From contig NOWV01000047.1 of NCBI GenBank assembly GCA_003344405.1, positions 1 through 64,000 of the forward strand: 64,000 nt of DNA. Reading direction: 5' to 3'. The stretch comes from Trichoplax sp. H2 (taxonomy: Eukaryota; Placozoa; Uniplacotomia; Trichoplacea). The position numbers were made by a program, and so were the translations under genes. Below the pieces are notes generated by a model that saw nothing but the letters and a program-made list of their open reading frames with translations, had not been told where the DNA came from and searched no databases. Position 1 is the first letter of the stretch; each line of letters begins with the position of its first letter. Positions 1 through 12,720 of this stretch are shown here, piece by piece.

Positions 1-1
1 T

Positions 2-2813
2 TCGATGCAAGATTACGATCAAGCTTTTAAATATTATTATCAAGCTACTCAATTTGCCGATAGTAATTACGTTTTACCACATTTTGGTCTAGGCCAATTA
101 TATCTTACTCGTAACGATTCAGCTAATGCGGCTAGCTCATTTGAAAAAGTACTTAAAGTCCAGAGTGATAACTATGAAAGTATGAAAATTTTAGGATCTA
201 TATATGCACGCTCTAATAACGAAGAAAAGCGAGAAAGAGCTAAAATTTTATTACAAAAAGCAACCACTCAACATCCTGACGACATAGAAGCTTGGATTGA
301 ATTAGCAGGTATACTAGAAGGTTCAGATATTCAAGGGGCACTTTCAGCATATGGTACATCTTCACGACTTTTACAAGAGACTCTTGAAACCGATATACCT
401 CCAGAAATATTAAACAATGCAGCTGCATTACACTTCCGGCTAGGTAATTTTTTAGAAGCTATGAAAAACTTTAGTGCCGCATTGGAACGAGCTAAATTAG
501 AAGCAAACGAATCAACCGAAGGTTCATCTTATTTCAATACTATATCAGTTACTATAACATATAACGTCGCTCGTTTACACGAAGCATTGTGTGAACATGA
601 TGAAGCAGAAAAGTTATATAAGCAAATCCTTAAAGATCATCCTAATTATATCGATTGTTATCTTCGATTGGGATGTATGGCTCGCGATAAGGGTCACTTT
701 TATGAAGCTTCAGATTGGTACACCGAAGCACTTGTTATAGAAAGGGAGCATAAAGATACATGGTCTTTAATTGGAAATTTACACATGATGAAGCAAGAAT
801 GGGGTCCGGCCCAGAAAAAGTACGAGCGTATTTTAAATCAAAACAAAGACGATACTTACGGTCTTGTAGCTATGGGAAATATATGGTTACAGACATTATA
901 TCAACCTACAAAGGACCCAGACAAGGTTTTAAAAATCGCGAGTTGTAATGAAATATTAATACCTACTGTATTTTAATAAGAGCCATATTGATGTTACTTA
1001 TTTTTTATATTATACTAGAATAGACGTCATCGCGATCGCGCGTTGAGTCTATATAAGCAGGTAATTCGACTCGATCCACGAAATATTTATGCCGCTAATG
1101 GTATCGGTGCCGTATTAGCACAGAGTAGTTTTCATCAAGAATCTCGAGAAATTTTTGCTCAGGTAGATTAATATAGAATTATTGATTTGTAATTTAATAA
1201 GTTTACAAAGTTTTGAAGTTAACATACAATGTATTACTGTACTTTTAATAGGTCCGCGAAGCTACTGCCGACATGTTCGACGTATGGCTAAATCTCGCTC
1301 ATGTTTATACCGAACAACAGCAGTATTCAATAGCGATCCAAATGGTATGATTAAGTATTAGCATCGAGATCGATAGTTGTCGAAGTTTAGATTAGGACCG
1401 TTATCACTATCGAAATTATTTATTCCTGTTACATGATCACTATAGTATCGAAGCTGTATTGAGAGATTCAGCATGAATCAAAATACGGAAGTACTGCTAT
1501 ATCTAGCTAGAGCATACTTTAAGGATGGTAGATTACAAAATTGTAACAGGATTCTTGTTAAGGTATCAAATCTTTAGTCTATGGGTAATGCATATTTTGT
1601 AGGTATAGATGACTTAATCTTCACTTGTAAAATACGTGTTTTATTACGCTATTAAGGCCTTCCATATCGCACCGCAAGAAACTTTACTCCTGTTTAACAT
1701 TTGCTTAGTCTTGCAATGTATGGCAGTCGTAGTGTTGGAGGATGAGTATAACCAAGTTGAAGATATCAAGGAAGCTATTGAACAACTCAAATTAGCTCAC
1801 AAGTAGGACTTATTTAGTAACCGATAGAGTTAGTAATTATTAGTAAGTGGCATCCTTTGTATCAGGTATTTCACTTTTTTGGGTGAAACGGGAGATAAAA
1901 CGAAGTTCGATCTTGATCAGGCTACGGCAGAATCTCGGTAATGCTCAAATGCAATTTTAATAATTCTCCAACCCAATAAAGATGCCGCTGGTACTAAGAA
2001 AAATAAGTCTGTTCTGAATGTATGATTACAGCCACTGTTCGGATCTATTAAGTCAAGCTCAGTATCACGTTACCAGAGCCAGCACGAGGCAGAAAGAAGA
2101 GCTGGAATTAATCCGAAAATATGAAGAAAATTACCTAGCTTCTATCGAGAAAAGAAAAACTGATGAGGTTGATTAGGATATGTTTCATACATTACCCAAG
2201 CTATGTTTTTTAACTGTTTAAGGGTTAACTGAAACAATTTATGTGTAAAGCTGCACCGTCAATGTGAAATGGAAGCGAAGACTCGAGTAATCAATGAGCA
2301 ACGTAATCAATATGTTGAAGCAACCAAGAAGCTGCTGATTTTTGAAGACAATATCGAGAAAAGTTCTGATCGCCGTTCTACGGTAATATATTCAAAACTT
2401 TATTCAGGATTGATTACAGTTTACTATTTGATCTTGAAAGCGGTTGTATGTTACCAAACTATTTATCTTTAAGAAGCAAGATGATGGCGTATTAACCAAT
2501 GAAGGTAGTAATGAAGATATCATTAGTGCGCGAGAGTCCAAATGGTACTTCATAATATAAGTTAGCATCTTGTTAATAGTAAAGTTCGCTGAACTCATAA
2601 TGTTTTGCTTATAGCAGTAATAGTGGAACAAATAAGAGAGTTCGAACGAAAAAGCGATCACGAAAACGTACGGTATCATCTGTGAAGAAGGAAATGCCAA
2701 CTAGAAAAAGACGAAAGGCTATTTCGAAGGAGCTGATTTCAGATATCTCCGATAGCTCTGACAACGATGAATCAGGGCAGTTACGTATTGTAGGCGACGA
2801 TGACGATGATTAA
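2..2813 (+). CDS. CTR9: CTR9, Paf1 complex TPR subunit (5' truncated by window edge)
   Basis: CTR9 is the TPR scaffold of the nuclear Paf1 complex, which travels with RNA polymerase II and promotes H2B ubiquitination and elongation. The first block (2-925) encodes TPR units with CTR9-diagnostic stretches ([37 protein letters not shown]). It continues in frame through exons at 1024-1162 ([26 protein letters not shown]), 1252-1344 ([19 protein letters not shown]), about 1444-1562 ([21 protein letters not shown]), about 1655-1805, 1866-1939 ([20 protein letters not shown]) and about 2030-2170 ([15 protein letters not shown]), all bounded by GT/AG. The last exons carry a basic, then Ser/Asp-rich tail ending in five Asp before TAA at 2811-2813. 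The N-terminus lies upstream of the window. The tail is much shorter than the long serine/acid-rich tail of vertebrate CTR9. The family call is firm; some small exon borders are approximate. Confidence 0.95.
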
Positions 2814-4056
2814 AATTTAAATATTCATGCAGTATATCTAACATATAAAAATAATTATATATGTTGCGTACAGTATATAATGCGAGTATATAGGGTTTAA
2901 TGACGTCTGGGTTATTTGATTCTAAACGCTTGTACTTATATACAGTACTTGATAATTACAGTATACAATAAAAGTTACATTAACTGAGAAATACGATCAT
3001 TGCGTAGATTGCTTGAAGTGACAAATGTTCACCTATTTGCTTAGTACTGTAATAGTTGCCATCTGCACTCACAATTTACTTTCATTTACTCAGATAGTAG
3101 TCAGCATCTATGCACTTACAGTAGTTGTACGTAATTAGCTGTACCCACACTTTCTGTACATTATTTTGTGTTAAGTATCTTTATGTGTACACGTGTAGCC
3201 ATTAACATTAGAATTCATACAACTAGTTCTATTTTACCGTTCACTCTAACAAGCCGGTCTATTTAGTAGTTGGATGCAAATGTATTCTTAGCATCACATG
3301 TTACTTAATTAAAGAAACTGTTACATTATATATTGCATGGTTACAATAAAGTTCCGCAAGAAAACTTTTCATTCGTGTTAAATTTCGGTACAACTAATTA
3401 ATCAAATAGGGAACCCTTATTACTTCACCCAGGCCCGATGTCGAAATTTGAAACGGTGCGGATGTTTAATTGATACGACAAAATTTTCTGTGAAATTGAA
3501 CTTAACGATTGTCCAATTGCCCAGAGTATAGCAAATAGCATATTGCTTGCAACTGACATTTTGTTTGTCAACATACTTTTGCTGATTATTGTATATGTAC
3601 ATATGCCGTATGCCGTTAATTTTACGTCATTGGATAAACCCAAGTCTGATAAAAGCATACAGCAATTATGTTTATTCATTGAAGAGGCATATGAGTAAAT
3701 TCAATGACACGATATCTAAAATCAGGATATCGTGAAAACACGTAATTCATGTACTGTACTGTACGCGTAAACAAAATTTAAAAATGTCATTTGTAAAATA
3801 AAGCAATATGTATATAATTCATTAATATGCGTATGATAACATATTAGTAGGTTTTATAACAAAATAAGCTACAAAGTTCATATTTACAATAGGATTAGCA
3901 AGTAGTTGATCAGTTTTTTTCTATACATTGCATGTTTGGTATTGAATATTAGACTATTTTAACATTTTTAAAGATAATTATAATATAATTATCATTGTTT
4001 AGGAGTAAATGCATAAAAAAATTTTAAATGACTTTTGATTCTTAAGTTGTTACAAA
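2814..4056. other. Intergenic region, CTR9 to RHINO-like gene
   Basis: This AT-rich stretch lies between two converging 3' ends. Only short frames without family signatures occur, such as 3420-3679 on the minus strand. It presumably holds both 3' UTRs and polyadenylation signals. I see no RNA gene or repeat array. Confidence 0.5.
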
Positions 4057-5373
4057 TTAATTATGATGAAATATTGATCGTGTAGTCCAACGGTATTTAT
4101 ACGAACTTAATGGTGTTGCTGGGACTAAAACTATATCTTCTTGGTTGTCTCCTTCATCCTCATTATGCATCATTAATGATGTACATGTAGAACATGACTG
4201 TAGTGAATTACTACCATCATGATCACTTTTAATTGGTGATAAGTCCTGATCGTTGATTCGTCGACTTTGCGAACTAGATAGTTCAGGATCAAAGTTGGAA
4301 TCTAACATTGTATCAGTATTTTGTTTGTACGTAGGTTGAAAATTCAGTCTGGATGGTGTCATAGTATTGCGAAATCGAAATGTTCTATTTCTTGCATTAG
4401 TACGAAATTTGCTACAATTTCTGAACTTGACTTTTTTGCGATTACGAACTTTCGAAGGAGCTTTGCGATCAAATTGAGGAGACACCTATCATAATAAAAT
4501 AAATAAATAAATTACCAATTTTAAATTTGGCTATGACTCTTTAAATAAATTATATTGCAGTACATTGTAACCGTGAAACTTAGCATGAGTAAAACCTGAT
4601 ATTGTGTACATCCACGATGTACATTGTACAGTACGTACAGCACAGTGTAGGTTAGTAGTAATGTTCATCAACATGTTGACCAATACGGTAAGTAGTAATA
4701 AGAAATACTGTAGTTACGAGCTCGTTTTGCACTGGATATAAAAAGGTAAGCTGAATGCTATCACATTTATGCACTGTATTTATACGGAATTATAAGGTAA
4801 TTTCTTGTAGTTGTTGCAGAATGTAGATGCTATAAAATACTCGATCAGAGTATTATATGAGCTTCATAGAGAATAACACCAACACTGCATAACTAAGCCG
4901 CATACTCAGCCTTATACTGTAGTGTATTTTTTAATTTTAATGTTTTGACCAGCTTGAGGTTAGTACGGCGTATCATATCCGTAGACTGCAGTCAAAGTTC
5001 ATTGTATATATGTTATATATAAAAAAGATAAAAATGGTTGAACGCAAAAAGTCGACGAAAATTAGCTCATATTGAAATGTAATAGCATTTACTCATTGCA
5101 ATGCTGCAATTATTATATTATACTGTGTATATTTGTATCCTGGCAGTAGCCATCTATACTTACCCATTTATCCAGAACTTCAGCTTTTGCAACGTTCAGA
5201 TCTATCAAACGTATATGCTTTGACAACTTTCGCTCATCGAGTTTCCTCTTCATTTTTCTGAATGATCGCTGGATCTGCTGGGACGACCTCGGCGTCCTTG
5301 GACATCTTGCATTCATCACCTGAAGACTTGTTTTCGTTAAGGTCCACGTGGGTTTTTGCTGCTCTTTAGCCAT
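4057..5373 (-). CDS. Small basic protein resembling RHINO (RHNO1), 9-1-1 checkpoint clamp interactor
   Basis: Two exons, 5164-5373 (70 codons) and 4057-4485 (142 codons plus stop), join in phase 0 through GTAAGT..TAG to give a 212-residue protein. It is strongly basic around residues 24-60 and 78-110, rich in Ser/Asp/Asn in the middle and acidic near 170-188. Two short segments match my recollection of vertebrate RHNO1: W-V-S-P-Q-F-D at residues 70-76, with the exon junction after the Trp, and VLVPATP followed by Y-x-Y-x-W-x-x-R near the C-terminus (residues 189-206). RHINO binds RAD9-RAD1-HUS1 and helps TOPBP1/ATR signalling and polymerase-theta repair; the WVSP-type segment lies in its clamp-binding region. 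The gene structure is well supported. The family call rests on two motifs only, and the rest is low-complexity. The alternative is an unrelated basic nuclear protein. Confidence 0.55.
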
Positions 5374-6156
5374 CCATGATCAATACATGTTATGGAGGTA
5401 TCGATGGATATTGTACTTCGAAGTTCTTATCACTACAATTTCAACAGCGTTGCAGTGATATGTCACCACAGCAACCTTTGCATTTAATTTTGACAATTAA
5501 TATATAAAAAATTCATAAGTATTTGATGTGGAAACTGCAATCTAGCCCATTCTCAGGCCCCAATGGATGCAATATGTATGCAGTTGGTGCATAAATATGC
5601 TGACTTCAAAATAGAAAACAAAACGCGAGCTAGCAAACCACGTGACCTGCAGAACAAAGGCCAACCGTTTGCTTGGCTACCGTCCAAACTCCAGAGTCCG
5701 GTTACCGTACTGTACAGTGTAGAATGTCAGTCAACACAGTCAATACAGCTACAGTACTGCACACTGTACACTTGAGGATCAATCAGATTGATTGCAGCAT
5801 TATTTCATGGATGCTCTTGAACAGATTCCGTTGTCGTAAGGTCATAAGCAGCCATAATTCACAACACGGTAGCTTAAATTAAGCTTAAAAAGTAACAGGA
5901 AACATGGTGCAACCTCTATTTTAATGGGTGGTGCAATAATGTCATGATAGTATTTATTGGTCTGGAAATATCATCGTTACAAAAGTAATGATATTGTAAG
6001 TAGTGAGCTACTGTAGGCTAGTCTAGATCCAATTATCATCTTCCAGATCGCTATTATCGTAGTGATTGAATGAAGTAACATTGATTTATTTGTTATTGAT
6101 ATCGGATAGATATGTACGCATAATACTGCATCATAGTGTCCATTCGTCTGTTCAAC
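5374..6156. other. Divergent promoter interval between RHINO-like gene and SAAL1
   Basis: About 780 bases separate two oppositely transcribed starts, so it should contain both promoters and 5' UTRs. A GTACTGTACAGTG-type palindrome lies near 5708-5770. The frame at 5563-5775 reads into that palindrome and shows no family signature. I cannot place a core promoter element with confidence. Confidence 0.4.
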
Positions 6157-9100
6157 ATGGCAGCGAATCGAAATCCTTCGCCGCCACCACCTGATAGTGA
6201 TGACCCTGATGTCCATCATCTTCAAGCTATATCGGATGCAATCGGCGATACGGTCTATAGCCAACTATGGGTAACCTCGTTACTGAAAGAGTTAATCAAC
6301 CACTTAAATCGTGAAGATGACGAAGACGTTCATCAACAGCAACCTATCGATCATGGTGCTGATTCATCGTCTCAAGCAACCAGCACTAAAATACCTATGC
6401 CTGCTTGCATAATTGAAAATGATGGCAATCTTTGTATTGCATTTGATGAAGAAATATGTAAACTTTGGGATATGTCAAGCGATATAGTAAGTAAAGCTCA
6501 GTAATGAAATACTCCAATGCATTGTCTCTGTAACTCATGACTGATCTACTCGGTATGCAAAGTAATCTAAGCCAAAATGAAGTGTTTACAGTGAGTTACT
6601 ACCTTGCCTCAGCCCTTGGGCTAGCAATCGAGCCAGCTAAATCTACTTAAGTAGTGTCCATTGAGTATAAAAATAACCTACCTCTGTGTAAAACGCATTT
6701 GCCTTGGTATATTGTAACTGTGTACGCTTATATCGCTCGGCTATCAGATTGCTCGTAACCATTAGTCCAAGTTTAACATAGAGCTAAATGTACGCTTAAA
6801 GCAATAATTAGTGTTGTCTCGTTCTTACTCATAGTTAGTTAATAATATACTGCACACGCATACAATGTTTGTAATATTAAGTTTTTTTAAGTTCTTGTAC
6901 TCGTATTACCCAACAAATAACGTTGTTGTTAGAGGGCAACAAGTTCAATCATCAGAAACATTACTACCATAGAAGCCAGCTCTTCGATAACTTCATATGG
7001 TTACATAAAATAGCTTACGTGATCAAGTCAGAGCTACGTTGTACATGAGTTGTTATTTTCATTTAATTGCTGCATATTCCAATGTGATTAAATTGTTTAC
7101 ATTTTAAGTTATCATAAAATTGAATGAGTTGTATAAAGAGGAGTCTTCTTACATTATTGTTTATAAGGATTCTAGTGTAATCTTATTTATTATCTTTTTG
7201 TGTGTGTACGTCAACAAGCATGTTGCCAACTATCTTCTGGAAATTGGTATACTCCAAATACTTATTGCTATTATTGTGAAATCGAAATCCGCCAGACTAA
7301 CGGTGTGTGCAAAGTGTATATAAATATATGAGTATGCCATACGCATTGCTAGAAGTTGGGTACACATTTTCATCAATGCAGTACAGTACCCGATCTTTGC
7401 TTGTTTAGATAATCAAATTCGATCTGATGTAAAAATATAAAAAATTGAATATTGCTAACCGTAACGTGGTAATAGTAGAGATTTTAGTTAAGAAGTCATT
7501 AGGGTAATCCTCCAATTTTAAATTGCCTTGCAATATTACACTCATAACTTTTCTTCTGAGTGATCAAAATACTATTACCGTAATGATATATGTAATTAAT
7601 TATTGTACTTCAACGTACGTATACATTAGCTCATGTTACTATGTTATTGCTTGTATTGCAATTATAGGAGATTAGCGTAGGCATTCTAGCCAATATGGCA
7701 TGTCACAGAAATGTTTGCTTTCAAATGACTCTTTACGAGGAAATCTTGTACGTAAGATAGTACATGACATCTATTAGCCTACTAAGAAGTATTAACTCTT
7801 TTACTGTACATTACCTACTAAGTGAATTTGTACACTAACAATTGCTATGATAATTATTTAGCCTGATAATACCTATGTTGCTGCAATCACCTGATCCACC
7901 AATACTTTTAGAGTCTATAAGGTAAATATTTACCTGCTAATACTATATTTTCGAGATAGGCTGATTAAGTGAAGGGAACTAAATACAATAAATTTAAGTT
8001 GTACACGTATCATGCAATATGCAGTAGTACTATGAGTTACGCTAACGGACATATCAACTTACTATTGCCGGAGCTATTTCTATACTAAAAGTCTCTGTTA
8101 TTGTAAAAAATGGACCACAATTTACAGGCTAATTAGAAGTTTCATTTCATGTCCTAACGCAAAAGAAAAGTGGCTAGTAACTATAAAAGAAAATGTGATT
8201 ATCTACGATTCTATTACATTTATTTTAGCAAGTTCAGTTAATAGTAAGTATATCTAGCTTGAAAGATATTTTATTCTTCTAAAATTATATTTGATCTATA
8301 TTTTTTCTTGATTAAAGCTGGTCAGCTCCTAATATGGTAAAAAATTTTCAAAGGAATTAACTTATTTTGTCGCTAGATGACTTGCTAAGAAGCACTTGTT
8401 GCTTAACTTATGAAATTCTGTATGAAGACGATCAACTGCTAACACAGTGGGCAACACCGCAACTGTTAGATGCTTTATGCGAAGCTGTAAAGCAGTTAAA
8501 GTAATTGAATTTACAGTTCATGGAAGATCCTTTCTGTTACGTAGATTTTTACTGTGATTAAGATATGTTACGAAAGTAAGCAAAAATTCTCTGCTCTCTT
8601 GGTAGTGGGGATACAAGGTCTCAGGAGAACCTTTTTCTTATCATGCAATTAATTAGTAGTAAGAACAGAGGAGTTACGGCTTTAGGTAAGTAGGCCCTCT
8701 TCATCCATTTTCTATTGATAGCAGTAAGCTAGGTATTTGCTTTTAAATCAAAATTTATTTTGTAATGGAGCTAATGTGTCTTTCTTGCAGTGGAAAATGA
8801 AACGGCTATATCTTTGATTTGCCAATTCATGATTGGATACGGTCAATCCGCTGATTCCAGTTTACAGTTTTATTCCACATTAACAGCTATATTGTCAATT
8901 ATTAATGTTATGATGACATTACATCATCACTTGGTATTAAAGTATTATATTGAAGGTAGGCAATAAAAAGAATAATTCAACTATTTTTATTAGATATATC
9001 TGCATAAAGTTGGCGCTTTCTATAATTAATCAACAAAATCGTGCTTATTTAATGACTGAAAGCTCCAGAATTCCTAACTGCTACATTCCAATTTTTGAAA

Positions 9101-10088
9101 TTTGCCATTTTAAAAACTATTCCTGCAAAAGGTATACATTTGATCAAGTTAAGAGAATCTTGTGTTTAAATTGTAAATACTGCTTCAATCTTTTAAAAAT
9201 TTTCTAGACGAAGATGCATCCCTTGCTAATTTCACCTTGGATGAAGTACAACATTCGTCTAGTTATGATGATGATGGTAAGTGTATATTCTTATTAGGGA
9301 TCACAGCAATCTAACGCTAAAAGTTCAAATCCGCTTTGTATTGGTACTTAAAAACTAATGCAGTATCACTATGTCTTTATTGGAAATGTATAAACCTTCT
9401 TAAATCGTTATTGCTCGCAAAATGAAATTTCATCGATTTGTAGTAATGTGACAAAGTAATTTAAAGTAGTTGTGTAGACCATGTATCTTTACAGATAATG
9501 CATTACCTTTCTAAAAATCGTTAGTATTGACTAAAAGCAATTTCATCTATAGGTAGTGTTTTAGAGCTGTTGTGTGAGACAATATATCTTTATTGAAAAT
9601 ATATTAACATTGTAAAGTTGTTAGTATTTACTAATAGAAATTCCATTTATAGCTAGTAAGGTGATAAAGTATTTTAGAGCTGTTGTATGGATAATGCATC
9701 TTTATTACAAATATATTAACGTTCTAAATCACTCGTATTGCCTAAAACAAATTTCATCTATAGGTAGTAACGTGGTAAAGTATTCTAGAGTTATTGTATG
9801 GAAATTCTTGGAAATTTTAACGTCTAGCTTGGCTGAGGTATGTTTTGTATGATATTACATTTGGTTGATAATTCCTACTACTTTTGTGATAGCCATAAAA
9901 CTGTGCCCCTATATCGCTTAGTAAACCACTGTTTCATTAGTAACTTTTTTGATGATCATTAGAACTATAATGAGACTATCCTAAATATCCTCCTTTGCAA
10001 CTGCAAGCATCAAATTATTGCTATTTTCGAATCTTACCGTCAATTAGCTCCATTTTACCAAGAAAAGGTACTTCAACGTAATAGATAA
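6157..10088 (+). CDS. SAAL1: SAAL1 (serum amyloid A-like 1 / SPACIA1), armadillo-like repeat protein
   Basis: The ATG at 6157 gives MAANRNPSPPPP, close to the vertebrate start MDRNPSPPPP; an in-frame ATG at 6136 is less likely. Exon 1 (6157-6486) includes GDTVYSQLWVTSLL and EEICKLWDMSSDI, both characteristic of SAAL1. Further exons: 7219-7302 (HVANYLLEIG, SKSARLT), 7668 to about 7748 (GILANMACHRNVC), about 7862-7920 (LLQSPDPPILLESIR), about 8170-8244 (DSITFILASSVNS), about 8361-8502, about 8600-8686 (ENLFLIMQLISS), about 8791-8954, about 9208-9277 and a last exon 9963-10088 ending LQRNR-stop. SAAL1 is a helical-repeat protein linked in vertebrates to G1/S progression and synovial proliferation; its molecular activity is not settled. 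The intron before the last exon holds a minisatellite. The family call is firm; middle exon borders are approximate. Confidence 0.88.
9365..9810 (+). repeat. About 100-113 bp minisatellite, four degenerate copies, in the last SAAL1 intron
   Basis: The phrase ATTTCATCTATAGGTAGTAA, or close variants, recurs at about 9427, 9540, 9649 and 9751. Each is followed by a shared segment (TTTTAGAGCTGTTGTATGG, then ATCTTTATTACAAATATATT). Copies differ by short deletions, so spacing is 102-113 bases. Confidence 0.8.
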
Positions 10089-12449
10089 AGAATACTTTTT
10101 ACCGTAAAGATGTGTTCATATCTTTATTACAATTCGTTTTTGCCTACTTTCCTGTCAGACTAGAATTGTATTTTTGGCTGCCTTATTACAACAGCACTAC
10201 TCTTTCTTTATCTAGTATAGTCTCGTCACAAATAATGCAGAGTTTTCTGGTTATAATGTTCTATATAATTTACATATTTTATTTTAGCTGCGATTGTTTG
10301 CCAATCTGTTTACCATGACGGATAGACATCAACCTTTTTATGCGTATTTGAAAGAGAGATATTAGGTACCCTTTAATGTAATTTTATCTGAAAATCATCT
10401 TCCTTATGGCGCTAGAGTACTGGTTATTATTGCATTGGAGTTGTTGACGTATTTTAGAAACTGCCATTTATATCTCCTATTCGTACCTCCATATCTAGTT
10501 TCAATTTAAGTGAAACGAATCAAAGATTACTTCTCGTTTAATAGTACATGATCGAGTTGATATAGTTTAGAAGTCATACCATACTGTGTGGTGATGACGA
10601 TTCCATTGCACTGAAATGGAATTTGTAATAAAGTTTCATTATCGTTGTTCATTTCAACTTCGTGTTGTTTTGTATAGTTCGCTGTCTATGGTCGTTACAT
10701 TGTGAATTATGGTATTGCCGTAGTACAGTATAACTATTATATCAAACATTATCAATATAACTATTGAAAAATGAAAGTATGTTGCTATACTGAAATGCGC
10801 TAATAAATATTTATTAACTGATAGAGGTAGTATGAGTTTTGGTTGGCTAGCTACTAAGTAGTAGTTACAAAGAGGGCCTGTAACTCTGCACACATTATTA
10901 TGAATGAATGAAGTCTAAAAAGAAGTTGAGAAAGGCATTTATTATTTTATTCTATTCTCCTATGTAGTCTTTCAGCGATCTTGCGAGATCAAGTGCATTC
11001 GCTGAAGGGCTGATCGGTCGGTAGCCGTGAAAAAATAATCATATTTCCTAACTGGTAAGGTTGGAGATGTATTTATTAAATTCGAGCAAGCATTTGAATT
11101 CATAATGCAAATCAAGCCAGTAGGCATTAGTTCTACATTTGAATTTATGTTAGGAGATTGTCACACACAAATAGACTTATTCAATTTGAGCTGCCTAGAT
11201 CACTGGTAAGTAGTATGTCGAGTAATATGTAAGGTTCAAGGTATATCTGAAATGTAAGGGGGATATTTTTGAGGCAAGTGATATACTGTATAATCAAATT
11301 TTTGAAATTTAGTTACGATTTCTCCATGTTGGTTGGAGCTCTTTCATAACGAAGTCAGTAGCGTGAATTCACTTAGTAGTCCTGTACTGGACCTACTTGA
11401 GACGACATTCACTCTGTGGGCTTGAATCTACATGTCTATGAAGCGCGTGCATTGACTGAATGCCGTCGATGACGCATGGATAGTCACTGGCATGCAGTGC
11501 GTACTTGAGAAGGGTGAGTCGGCGACAATACAGTCGCAACGTCGCCATTGAGTTTATTCATTGAGTGGAAGAGAATAAGAGTACATCAAAAAATTTTCAA
11601 CCACTCTTTCCAAAGAAATTTTCAAGTTGCTAACCAAGTCTGGTCTAAGCGCAAAATACCATAGTTTTATATGATATTGTAACTGGCAGTGAAGCCTATC
11701 GGTTTTCTTTTACCTCTATCCTTGAAGCCACACTTTGGTCACGTTTTATTGGTCAATTTACTATAGTTATTCAATAATCATAATTATATAATTGAATTTC
11801 TGCCAATCCATTCAGGAAGAGCTGGGCGGTGCATTTTGTGCTCATAGAATGTAACAACTGGCTATATTCAAGCATACGCGTAGGAAATAAGAAAAAAAGG
11901 ACAAAAACAATTCCAATAACGTAAGCTACTGGTGATCATCGCTAGGAAATATTCTGAATTGGTTTCGTTAATAGAATTATTTCTGCGTGTTTCTCTTCTG
12001 AATGAAGTTGTTTGTACTGTCTAATGTTTGTCATGGACACCATCGTATCATATTTCGGTTCCTAGCTATACAGTATAGTATAAGAATTGCATGAATGAAG
12101 GGGGTCGTTTACAAGCATGCAGCTCATGATGAGATCATGCCATACGTATCCATAGCAATACTATCCTTCATTTTTGGGTGTATGGCTTCAAGAGTTTCAA
12201 CAGAAAGAAGGCCTTTTTTTACCTTTGGTAGAAGGATTGACTGTGTTCCTTTTCCTCAAGTCTGTCCAGTACACTGTCTGTTCGAATAGAAGTGACGAGA
12301 ATTGTAGTATTGTACAATGAATGGCTGACGTTTTGATGAGCTCACGCCACCTTCTTTCTCCGACACGTGAACAAAATCGTATCACCCATCTTCTCTAATC
12401 ATATTATGATGGCGTAATGTTTTGTATTGTCATCCCTATCGTCCAGCAG

Positions 12450-12720
12450 TACTGTACCATATCCCCTGTACAGTACACTGTACAGTACTGTACGGTACTG
12501 TCATGGTACATACCAGTCTTGTACTAGTGTGCACTGTGACGGCAATAATAGTACTGCATTTACACTCAAAGATTCCTCATGTGCAGTGTACAGTATTACA
12601 TGAAAGTCAAAAGTCCTCGGTACGGTACAGCCTGTAACGTAACGTACTGGTACCGAATACAGTACCAGTACAGTACAATGGATATCAGACGTACACTACA
12701 AATCACTGTACAATACTGGA
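12450..12720. repeat. Cluster of GTACTGTACAGTAC-type palindromes
   Basis: Self-complementary runs such as CTGTACAGTACACTGTACAG and GTACTGTACGGTAC recur many times over about 270 bases, interleaved with near-matches (GTACCGAATACAGTACC, GTACCAGTACAGTAC). The self-complementarity creates apparent frames on both strands here. Confidence 0.75.

Noticed and set aside
2404-2700. 98-codon minus frame inside CTR9
   Set aside because: Antisense shadow of CTR9 exons and an intron.
5563-5882. Two overlapping frames of about 70 codons upstream of SAAL1
   Set aside because: They differ in frame, overlap a GTAC palindrome and show no domain or splice support; this is the promoter interval of two genes.
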